Assembly (NCBI GenBank): GCA_937124525.1
Contig: CAKZLA010000300.1
Location: 1-20,451, forward strand
Origin: an uncultured Desulfobacterium sp.
GTDB taxonomy: Bacteria > Desulfobacterota > Desulfobacteria > Desulfobacterales > Desulfobacteraceae
Reading direction: 5' to 3'
DNA: 20,451 bases
Below the pieces are notes generated by a model. The model saw only the letters and a program-made list of their open reading frames with translations, ran no database searches and had not been told where the DNA came from. Made by a program: the position numbers and the translations under genes. Below, one piece after another: positions 1 through 7,297 of this stretch. Numbering within the stretch: the stretch's first letter is position 1; each line of letters begins with the position of its first letter.

Positions 1-1
1 A

Positions 2-199
2 AAATTAAAACCTATAAATACAGGGTTAATCCAGTTTGGATTTTGCTTAAGATTTCATGAATTAACTATTGCTATTAAAGAAATTATTGAGTCTAATAGA
101 CTGGGTGATATTTATCACAGTAGACTTAATGTTGGCCAATATTTACCTTCTTGGCATCCTTATGCAGATTATAGAACTGAGTATTTTTCAATTCAGAAA
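2..199 (+). CDS. Gfo/Idh/MocA-type oxidoreductase, internal fragment
   Basis: The +2 frame is open from the first base. Its first ~66 codons read like the central part of a Gfo/Idh/MocA-family NAD(P)-dependent sugar oxidoreductase: an LRFHE segment, then an IKEIIESNRLGDIY segment, then GQYLPSWHPYADYR and EYFSIQK. In this family these follow the Rossmann domain and lead into a glycine-rich GGGV..D.IHE stretch. That stretch is missing: after about base 199 the frame continues only as shadow coding over the ATPase until a stop near 386. The piece is therefore cut at both ends, by the window edge on the left and by a junction on the right. It is very AT-rich compared with the genes from 3200 on. 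Family assignment is from recognised motif order. Substrate cannot be told. It is likely non-functional as it stands. Confidence 0.6.
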
Positions 200-206
200 C
201 TAACGA
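196..206. other. Junction between oxidoreductase fragment and ATPase
   Basis: Left of here the +2 frame encodes recognisable Gfo/Idh/MocA sequence. Right of here the +1 frame is open and continues directly into the ATPase. Neither gene has its expected continuation: the oxidoreductase lacks its GGGV..D.IHE block and the ATPase lacks a start codon. The exact breakpoint is estimated from where family resemblance ends and is uncertain by about ten bases. No terminal inverted repeat or insertion-sequence end is visible. Confidence 0.5.
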
Positions 207-276
207 CTCAGTCAAAACTTCCGAAGCTGGAACGATACCTGTTGCAAGAAGTTTCTCTAAAAAAAACGAACTGCTC

Positions 277-2217
277 ATGGCAGAAGATATCGAACCGGCT
301 ACTTCTGACATACCCATGGAAGTCCAAGCTGAAGAAGAGAATAAATACCGCTTCGTACTGTCAACCGGTACGATGGGAATTGCCACTATGACGCAATTGG
401 GACTGTCAGTTCTTACCCCCGTCAGTTTGCTGCTGACAGGATTCCTTTCGGCACGTATCTTTCAAAATTCGGTAAAAGCTGCTGTGGAAGAAAAGAGAAT
501 AAGCGTGGACATTCTGGATTCGACCGTCATAGGCCTATGTCTTGTTTTTAACCAGATCGCTGCTGCTGCGTTCATGGTATGGGGTCTTGATCTGGCAGAG
601 ATGCTGCTGAGCAGAACTACTAAGAAGTCGGATAAATATCTGACAGACATATTTGGAGAGCAGGTTCAGTCTGCCTGGTTACTGGTGGACGGTCAAGAAA
701 TTGAGATGCCGGTAGAAACTTTAAAAACAGGAGACATAATCGTCGTGACCACCGGCGAACATGTCCCAGTTGACGGTACTGTGACTGAAGGCGAAGCAAT
801 GGTCGACCAACACAGTCTGACCGGTGAGGCTACGCCGGTTGAGAAACGAGTAGAAGATGAAGTTTTTGCCATGACAGTGCTGGTGGCAGGAAAGATAAAG
901 GTACGGGTGAGAGATACCGGTAAAAATACACTTGCGTTCAAAATCTTACAGATTATCAATGATGCATCAACTCACAAAGTCAGGCTCCATTCTATAGGTG
1001 AGAAGATTGCGGATAAAATGGTCATTCCCACCCTGGGACTGGGCGCTCTGGGTTATGCAGTCACCGGAACAAACGCTATGCTGGGGATTATCAATGCAGA
1101 CTACGGCACCGGCATCAGGATCGCCGCACCCATTGCGCTGATGGCATCTCTGGGCGTAGCGGCGAAAAACGGCGTACTGATCAAAGACGGCAAAGTTCTT
1201 GAAATATTGAGAAACATTGATGTCGTGCTGTTCGATAAAACCGGCACCCTGACCTATGATGTGCCGGTCGTATCCGAGATTGTACCAGCCGATGAGACAT
1301 ATCAAATAGAAAAAATTCTTTTTTATACTGCCACCGCGGAACAGAAATTTTCTCATCCTATTGCAAGGTCCATACTCCGAAAGGCAGCTCAGGAAAACAT
1401 CGTACTGCCGCCCCATGATGAATCACGATATCATGTGGGACTCGGCATTGAAGTTTTTGTTCACGGAGATATGGTGAAAGTCGGCAGCGCCCGATATATG
1501 GAACGTGAGAATATCGGAATTCCCCAAAACATTCGGGATGCACTGGAAAAGACCGGAGATAAAGGACATACGGCCATTCTCACTGCCGTCAACGGAAAGC
1601 TTGCCGGAATGCTTGAACTGCAATCCACCCTAAGAGACGAGGCGATTGATGTTGTCAGTATGCTGAGGAGCAGAGGCATCAAAGATGTTGTTCTGATTTC
1701 AGGGGACCATGAGGCGCCCACCAAAGAACTTTCGCATAGGCTCGGAGCTGATCGTTATTTTGCAGGTGTGCTGCCTCACGAAAAGGCGGATTATGTGAAA
1801 CTGCTTCAGAATGAAGGCAAAAAAGTTATGATGGTGGGTGATGGCATTAATGATTCTGCTGCGCTCTCCTATGCCGATATCAGTATCTCTCTGCAGGGTG
1901 CGTCGACAATTGCTGTGGATGTGGCTGATGTGATATTTATGGACGGCACACTTAAAAAATTTGAATATATTTTTGAGGTATCCGACGTTCTCCACCTAAA
2001 TGTCAGAAGAAGCTTTTTGATGATTGCCGTTCCGAACACCGTTTGTATTGTCGGCGCTTTGATGGGCGTCTTCGGACTTGCCAGTTCTTTAGTTCTGAAC
2101 AACGGGTTCAACCTGCTTGCCGCAGCCAATGGGATGCTTCCTTATAAAGATGCGGGTGGCAAAGACAAAAACGGTAACAGAAAAAGCATTGCAGAAGGCG
2201 AAGAAGAATGCGGATAA
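277..2217 (+). CDS. P1B-like metal-transporting P-type ATPase, N-terminally truncated
   Basis: This is an ATP-driven cation pump of the inner membrane. Counting from the ATG at 277 (646 residues) one sees two hydrophobic hairpins (about 26-57 and 77-111), the actuator loop with LTGEATPV (181-188), a third hairpin (about 246-292), the phosphorylation motif DKTGTLT (Asp320), an FSHPIA motif resembling the P1B HP motif (about 358-363), GDGIND (521-526) and a final membrane pair (about 580-612). The membrane motif that is usually CPC or SPC before the phosphorylation site reads YGTGIRIAAP here, so the metal cannot be predicted. The frame stays open upstream to base 181 without ATG, GTG or TTG, which suggests the native start was lost at the junction near base 200. 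No good ribosome-binding site precedes 277. A charged tail ends in EEECG. The gene may be transferred or truncated. Confidence 0.8.
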   Translation: MAEDIEPATSDIPMEVQAEEENKYRFVLSTGTMGIATMTQLGLSVLTPVSLLLTGFLSARIFQNSVKAAVEEKRISVDILDSTVIGLCLVFNQIAAAAFMVWGLDLAEMLLSRTTKKSDKYLTDIFGEQVQSAWLLVDGQEIEMPVETLKTGDIIVVTTGEHVPVDGTVTEGEAMVDQHSLTGEATPVEKRVEDEVFAMTVLVAGKIKVRVRDTGKNTLAFKILQIINDASTHKVRLHSIGEKIADKMVIPTLGLGALGYAVTGTNAMLGIINADYGTGIRIAAPIALMASLGVAAKNGVLIKDGKVLEILRNIDVVLFDKTGTLTYDVPVVSEIVPADETYQIEKILFYTATAEQKFSHPIARSILRKAAQENIVLPPHDESRYHVGLGIEVFVHGDMVKVGSARYMERENIGIPQNIRDALEKTGDKGHTAILTAVNGKLAGMLELQSTLRDEAIDVVSMLRSRGIKDVVLISGDHEAPTKELSHRLGADRYFAGVLPHEKADYVKLLQNEGKKVMMVGDGINDSAALSYADISISLQGASTIAVDVADVIFMDGTLKKFEYIFEVSDVLHLNVRRSFLMIAVPNTVCIVGALMGVFGLASSLVLNNGFNLLAAANGMLPYKDAGGKDKNGNRKSIAEGEEECG

Positions 2218-3199
2218 GTTTACAAGTGTTGGACTAAAATTTTAGGCATCCTTCTCATCCTCACAATATTTAAAACCTGCCTTTTTCAAAGTATTTTCCA
2301 GAAGGATTCAGGCTGGTGGCGATGTCGTTTTCAGATAAGTGCCATCCGGTAGGCATCCTGCCTATCTTGACATAAAACTACACAGAACCCAATATTTTTT
2401 AATGACCACTTCCAAGAATCTTGATATTTATTTATAATAATAAATAGTTATATTTTTATATCCACAATCTAACATGATTTAATCAAATTTTGCACAAAAC
2501 TTTATTTGCGGCCATAAAAAAACTTTATAAACCATGGTTTATAAATCTCATTCAAAAAAAAGTTTGACAAGATCATACTTTTTGTAGTTAGATGCTTATC
2601 ATTCCAGCATGACTGCAATTTACTTCATAAAGTAAATCTCGGTCAACGAAAATGGAGAAATTTAGCGAATACTAAAACAGTTAAATTTTTGGAACCCTTT
2701 CTTAATTTTTCGTTTTACATCTTTCAGTGCAATGTTTTTGTTTAGCGGGGTCTTCTCCCCCACAAGAGTCAAGTACCGTTGTACCCATATTAAAGTATAC
2801 TATAGCGTGTTTCGTCCTTGATCATCGTTTAGTCCATTTTGCGGGTTGATATAAACACAGAAGCACCTAACTATATGATAGTATATATTTTTACTATACT
2901 TAACTCTTTAAGCGCCGGATGGTATTGAAAAGGATTCACTGAATACCCGGACTTATTGAGAACTTACAAAAACTCAATCTAACTTGCTAAAAATATTAAA
3001 AATAAAGTTAAAAACAATGAACTGCTCTATAATTTTTACATATTTTTTCTGATTGAGTGCTCAGTCTTTTGGATCAAATACACCATTGGGGTGCATGGTT
3101 AAAACGTGTTGGCGTACAAAACAGGCATGGAAAGACCGATGCCTCTGCCTGAAGTACATCAACACACTTCACATGTTAACGGATTAATGAGGGAAAAAA
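2218..3199. other. AT-rich gene-free spacer upstream of acyl-CoA ligase
   Basis: About 980 bases without a convincing coding region. It is noticeably AT-rich and has stops in all frames. Small dyads are visible: TAGGCA/TGCCTA at 2350-2364, ATAGTA/TACTAT at 2878-2897 and AGGCAT/ATGCCT at 3123-3144, the last lying in the leader of the ligase gene. A TGAG-TG-CTCA element lies near 3054-3063. None has a T-tract that would make it a clear terminator, and no tRNA-like fold was recognised. The stretch may be a decayed region or a long regulatory leader. Confidence 0.5.
3189..3193 (+). promoter_or_regulatory. Ribosome-binding site of acyl-CoA ligase
   Basis: GAGGG followed by a run of A and the ATG at 3200. 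It supports the chosen start of the ligase. Confidence 0.7.
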
Positions 3200-5104
3200 A
3201 TGAGTAATCTTTACGACGATGCTTATCAACAATCGATTAGTAATCCTGACGAATTCTGGGGTAAAGCTGCGGAAGATATCCATTGGTACAAAAAATGGGA
3301 CAAGGTACTTGATGACAGTGACAAACCCATGTATCGGTGGTTTACAGGCGGTGAGATGAATACCTGTTACAACGCCCTTGATCTCCACGTTGAAAGAGGC
3401 AGAGGCGATAAGCTTGCAATCATCTACGACAGTCCGGTAACAAACACCATTAAAAAATACACATACAGTGAATTAAGAGATGAAGTTGCCAAATTTGCCG
3501 GTATTCTTGTAGCCCAAGGTGTTGTCAAGGGTGATCGGGTCATCATCTACATGCCCATGATTCCTGAATCTGCCATTGCAATGCTTGCCTGTGCAAGAAT
3601 CGGGGCCATTCATTCTGTGGTGTTTGGGGGCTTTGCCGCCAACGAACTGGCCACCCGTATTGAAGATGCCAAGCCAAAGGTCATTGTATCGGCTTCCTGC
3701 GGTATTGAAGTGTCCCGGGTGATAAAATATAAACCCCTGCTGGATAAGGCCATTGAGTTGTCTTCTTCCAAACCTGGTAAATGCATTATTTATCAGCGTC
3801 CACAGGAAATAGCCTCCATGATTGACGGACGGGATATTGATTGGGATGTTGCCATGAAGGATGCACAGCCCGTTGACTGTGTCTCCGTGGCTGCCACGGA
3901 CCCTCTGTATATTCTTTATACCTCCGGCACCACCGGCCAACCCAAGGGCGTTGTCCGGGACAATGGCGGTCATGCCGTGGCATTGAAGTGGAGCATGAAG
4001 GCCATTTATGACATTGATGAAGATGATGTCTGGTGGGCAGCATCTGATGTTGGCTGGGTTGTGGGGCATTCTTACATTGTGTATGCCCCTCTTTTAAAGG
4101 GCTGCACAACGGTTTTCTTTGAAGGCAAACCCGTGGGCACCCCCGATGCCGGTGTATTCTGGAGGGTAATTTCAGAGCATAAAGTTAAATGTATGTTCAC
4201 AGCACCCACCGCTTACCGTGCCATCAAACGTGAAGATTCGGAAGGAAAATTGATCAAGGATTATGATCTGTCCTGCTTTAAAATTTTATTCCTGGCCGGG
4301 GAGCGCTCTGATTCAGATACCATCCAATGGTCTGAAAAACATTTAGATGTACCGGTTATTGACCATTGGTGGCAGACGGAAACAGGGTGGGCCATTGCTG
4401 CCAACTGCATGGGGCTTCATCATTTTCCTGTTAAATACGGTTCCCCCACCAAGGGCGTGCCGGGTTGGGATGTGCAGGTGGTGGATGAGTCTTGTAAACA
4501 GGTGCCTGCGGGAGATATCGGTGCTCTTGTTGTTAAACTTCCCTTACCTCCTGGGACGCTTCCGACACTCTGGGAGAATGATGCACGGTATGTTGAAGCC
4601 TACCTGGAGGAATTTCCCGGATATTATAAAACAGCCGATGCCGGTGTGATTGATGAAGACGGTTATATCTATGTAATGTCCAGAACAGATGACATCATCA
4701 ACGTGGCTGGTCATCGTCTGTCCACGGGTGCCATGGAAGAGGTCCTGTCAGATCATCCGGATGTGGCTGAATGTGCTGTTCTAGGCGTTGAGGACAAGCT
4801 TAAAGGGCAGGTGCCGGTGGGCTTTTTGGTGCTGAATGCAGGCGTTAAAAGTGATGAAGCTGAGATTGTTAAAGATGTTGTCAAGATGGTGCGTGATCGC
4901 ATTGGGCCTGTGGCTGCTTTTAAAATGGCTACCGTTGTTAAACGGCTTCCCAAAACCCGTTCCGGTAAGATTTTGAGGGGTACCATTCAGAAAATCGCAG
5001 ACCAGAAAGAGTACAAAGTGCCTGCGACCATTGATGATCCTTCAATCCTGGGTGAAATGGAAGAATCTTTGATTAAGATCGGTTTAGGTAAGGGCAGGAA
5101 GTAG
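3200..5104 (+). CDS. prpE: Propionate--CoA ligase (acetyl-CoA synthetase family)
   Basis: This cytoplasmic AMP-forming acyl-CoA synthetase (634 residues, normal for the family) activates short-chain acids, most likely propionate, as acyl-adenylate and then acyl-CoA. The N-terminal ACS-type segment is followed by the P-loop YTSGTTGQPKG (about 239-249), the DHWWQTETGW motif that contacts the nucleotide, the YKTADAG and SRTDDIINVAGHR hinge region, and the C-terminal RSGKILRG with catalytic Lys590. The wording around WWQTETG and the overall sequence resemble PrpE/ACSS3 more than acetate-specific Acs, which is why propionate is preferred, though acetate is possible. GAGGG stands before the ATG. 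The gene is alone between an AT-rich leader and a large palindromic terminator. In sulfate reducers such an enzyme would feed propionate oxidation via methylmalonyl-CoA (pathway knowledge, not seen here). Confidence 0.88.
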   Translation: MSNLYDDAYQQSISNPDEFWGKAAEDIHWYKKWDKVLDDSDKPMYRWFTGGEMNTCYNALDLHVERGRGDKLAIIYDSPVTNTIKKYTYSELRDEVAKFAGILVAQGVVKGDRVIIYMPMIPESAIAMLACARIGAIHSVVFGGFAANELATRIEDAKPKVIVSASCGIEVSRVIKYKPLLDKAIELSSSKPGKCIIYQRPQEIASMIDGRDIDWDVAMKDAQPVDCVSVAATDPLYILYTSGTTGQPKGVVRDNGGHAVALKWSMKAIYDIDEDDVWWAASDVGWVVGHSYIVYAPLLKGCTTVFFEGKPVGTPDAGVFWRVISEHKVKCMFTAPTAYRAIKREDSEGKLIKDYDLSCFKILFLAGERSDSDTIQWSEKHLDVPVIDHWWQTETGWAIAANCMGLHHFPVKYGSPTKGVPGWDVQVVDESCKQVPAGDIGALVVKLPLPPGTLPTLWENDARYVEAYLEEFPGYYKTADAGVIDEDGYIYVMSRTDDIINVAGHRLSTGAMEEVLSDHPDVAECAVLGVEDKLKGQVPVGFLVLNAGVKSDEAEIVKDVVKMVRDRIGPVAAFKMATVVKRLPKTRSGKILRGTIQKIADQKEYKVPATIDDPSILGEMEESLIKIGLGKGRK

Positions 5105-5136
5105 ATTAATTGCTTTGTTTTATTTTTTAAATATTT

Positions 5137-5187
5137 AACCCATTCGGGCACCGCCACAACATGTTGTGGCAAATGCCCGGATGGGTT
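5137..5187. terminator. Large palindromic terminator after prpE
   Basis: AACCCAT (5137-5143) pairs with ATGGGTT (5181-5187), CGGGCA with TGCCCG, and the core GCCACAACATGTTGTGGC (5153-5170) is a perfect 18-base palindrome. The long stem is followed on the plus strand by T-rich DNA (about 5194-5210). It probably ends prpE transcription. As a near-symmetric element it could also bind a protein or adopt a cruciform. Confidence 0.8.
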
Positions 5188-5268
5188 CATGTTGCAATTT
5201 TTGCATTTTTTATACTTCTCTTGGAATCCTTATCTTTGTATGGATATCAATGATATAAGATTCCTTCC

Positions 5269-5315
5269 TTGACAAGATACCCGTGCTAATTTAATCTTGG
5301 ATATTTGATTATAAT
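5269..5315 (+). promoter_or_regulatory. Possible sigma70 promoter(s) of the cysteine-cluster gene
   Basis: A perfect TTGACA at 5269-5274 stands 15 bases before TTTAAT (5290-5295) or 17 before TAATCT (5292-5297). A perfect TATAAT lies at 5310-5315 but without a good -35. Which is used cannot be told from sequence. Confidence 0.4.
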
Positions 5316-5350
5316 TTGTAACGAGATGCAAGGAAGTTATTCAAACTATC

Positions 5351-5899
5351 ATGGCAGATCAGACAACACGCATTCCCTGGCAGAATGAAAAAGAATGGCA
5401 GGCCTTAACCCCATTTTTTGATACCATCAAAAAAGTCCACCATAAAGACTTTAATCCCCTGTATCAACGAGCAGAGACCATCCGGCAATTATTTAAAAGC
5501 CTTTCCCGCCCCATGGATGATCTGTGCGCCCTTACCTGCATCAATTGTCGGGATATCTGCTGCAAAAAAGCCACCATCTGGTTTGATTTCAAGGATTTGC
5601 TTTACCTCTATTTTGCTTTTGACAAACTGCCAGGTGCCCAGATTTCCAAAAATAAAGATCACAATGACCATTGCCAATGTTGTAATTTTTCAACCACTGG
5701 CTGTCTCCTGTCCCGTCTGGAGCGGCCTTTTGTGTGCACCTGGTATCTTTGCCCTGAGCAGAAGCATATTCTCATGTCAGGGGATGATGTCAAAGGCGAA
5801 GTTTTTATGGAAACAATAAACCGGATCAAAGGATTGAGAACAGAGATGGAATCCCAGTTTTGTTGGCTGTCGGCAGGAAGGCGATGCCTTATTTTTTAA
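5351..5899 (+). CDS. YkgJ-like cysteine-cluster protein
   Basis: A 182-residue soluble protein with eleven clustered cysteines. C63-x2-C66-x3-C70-C71 is followed, after a spacer, by CQCC (108-111), GCLL (C118) and ERPFVCTWYLCPEQ (C129, C134). This order (paired CC, later GC.L...RP..C) is that of the YkgJ family of putative metal or Fe-S binding proteins. Family function is unknown. A final Cys171 and Cys179 lie in a short tail. AGGAAG (5331-5336) precedes the ATG at a longer than ideal distance. The gene ends in an 11-base overlap with the convergent response-regulator gene (stops at 5897-5899 plus and 5889-5891 minus). There is no signal peptide or membrane segment, so it is probably cytoplasmic. 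Confidence 0.75.
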   Translation: MADQTTRIPWQNEKEWQALTPFFDTIKKVHHKDFNPLYQRAETIRQLFKSLSRPMDDLCALTCINCRDICCKKATIWFDFKDLLYLYFAFDKLPGAQISKNKDHNDHCQCCNFSTTGCLLSRLERPFVCTWYLCPEQKHILMSGDDVKGEVFMETINRIKGLRTEMESQFCWLSAGRRCLIF

Positions 5900-7211
5900 T
5901 TCCAGCTTTATTTATTTTATATCGCAATACCCGTTCACTGATGCCAAGGGCTGCTGCTGCCCGGGTCTGAACCCAGTCATTATCCTCCAGGGCCGCCAGC
6001 AGCATTTGTCTTTCCACCGCTGCCAGACGTTCATTTAATTTACCGGTGTATGTCTGCCGTTCCCGGATCATTGACGGTAACTCTTGAAGCCGGATGACCT
6101 TTCCCCGGACCAGGGTTCCCAGCCGCTGGATCAGATGCTCAAGTTCCCTGATATTGCCCGGAAAATCATATTTCACAAGCTGGGCCGAAGCATCCGAATG
6201 AAAGGAGATGTCTGTAAAATTATATTTATTAAAAAAATGATGAACCAGGGGCATAATGTCCTCCCGCCGTTCCCTTAAAGGGGGCACCGTCAATTCTAAA
6301 ACATTGAGTCGAAAATAGAGATCCTCCCGGAACAATCCCTCTGTCACCATCTGCTTTAAATTCCTGTTGGTGGCCACAATGACCCGGATATCAACATGGA
6401 TATCTGTTTCTCCCCCCACCCGGGTGATTTTTTTTTCCTGTAGGGTTCGCAATAGTTTGGCCTGGAGTTGCAGAGGAAGTTCCCCCACTTCATCCAGAAA
6501 CAAAGTGCCCTTGTCAGCCAGTTCAAAGCGTCCCTTTCTCCGGGTTGAAGCTCCGGTGAATGCGCCTTTTTCATGGCCGAATAATTCGGATTCAAAAAGG
6601 GTTTCCGGTATGGCTGCACAATTGACCTCAATAAAAGGGGCATCCTTTCGATGGCCCATGAGATGCAGAAGCCTTGCAATGAGCTCCTTTCCCGTGCCGG
6701 TTTCCCCCCGGATGAGAACAGACCAGTCGGTGGGGGCAATGCGGTATACCATGGACAGCAGTTCCTGCATCCGGCTGCTGGTGCCGACGATGGTCAGGGG
6801 CAGTTTCTGGTGCTCAATGGATTCTGTCACTTGGTCGGATTCCGTTTCAATGGAGATTTCCTGTTCCATGGTGTGGATTTTGTCCAGGAGTTTTTTTAAA
6901 TCAATGGGTTTTTCAAGAAAATCATTGATTCCGAGTTTCATGACCTTGACGGCGGTTTCCACATTTCCATAAGCCGTGATCATGATGGCTTTAACAAGGG
7001 GGGACAGGGCCTTCATTTTTGCCAGTACCTCATCTCCGTTCATGTCTTCCATGCGATGGTCCATGAGGACAAGCTGCACCGGATGGGTCTCAAAAAGGGC
7101 CAGGGCTTCTTTTCCACCGGAAGCGGTCAGGGTTTGAAATCCCTGTTTTTCAAGGAATCCCTGCAGCATATTGCATTGCATTTCCTCGTCGTCCACAATC
7201 AATATTTTCAT
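5889..7211 (-). CDS. NtrC-family sigma54-dependent response regulator
   Basis: A 440-residue transcription activator. Order: receiver domain (1-~115) with acidic pair D7-D8, phospho-acceptor Asp51, T79 and K101; AAA+ domain with Walker A GETGTGKE (169-176), the sigma54-contacting GAFTGA (216-221), Walker B LFLDE (237-241) and YFRLN; and a C-terminal Fis-type helix-turn-helix (about 395-435). All key residues are present, so it should be functional. The start chosen is the ATG at 7211, giving MKILIVDDEE directly at the receiver fold, with GGAGCAAGAG upstream. An in-frame TTG at 7301 overlaps the kinase stop as TTGA and would add 30 residues without domain character. It is last in the operon after the kinase gene. 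Its targets are unknown; nearby sigma54-like sites are listed separately. Confidence 0.93.
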   Translation of the reverse strand: MKILIVDDEEMQCNMLQGFLEKQGFQTLTASGGKEALALFETHPVQLVLMDHRMEDMNGDEVLAKMKALSPLVKAIMITAYGNVETAVKVMKLGINDFLEKPIDLKKLLDKIHTMEQEISIETESDQVTESIEHQKLPLTIVGTSSRMQELLSMVYRIAPTDWSVLIRGETGTGKELIARLLHLMGHRKDAPFIEVNCAAIPETLFESELFGHEKGAFTGASTRRKGRFELADKGTLFLDEVGELPLQLQAKLLRTLQEKKITRVGGETDIHVDIRVIVATNRNLKQMVTEGLFREDLYFRLNVLELTVPPLRERREDIMPLVHHFFNKYNFTDISFHSDASAQLVKYDFPGNIRELEHLIQRLGTLVRGKVIRLQELPSMIRERQTYTGKLNERLAAVERQMLLAALEDNDWVQTRAAAALGISERVLRYKINKAGIKK

Positions 7212-7297
7212 GTTTTTTCTCTTGCTCCGGGATGAATCGTTTTTCCAGATCTCGATATACATTCCATCGAAAAAATGGGAACCTGTCTGTTGTGTGA

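Noticed and set aside
967..1416. Minus-strand open frame of 149 codons opposite the ATPase
   Set aside because: Lies wholly inside a well-supported coding region and shows no family resemblance or ribosome-binding site; shadow frame.
3473..4069. Minus-strand open frame of 198 codons opposite the ligase
   Set aside because: Antisense to conserved adenylation motifs, composition typical of a shadow frame.
6367..6972. Plus-strand open frame of 201 codons opposite the response regulator
   Set aside because: Serine-rich nonsense translation opposite Walker A and GAFTGA coding DNA.
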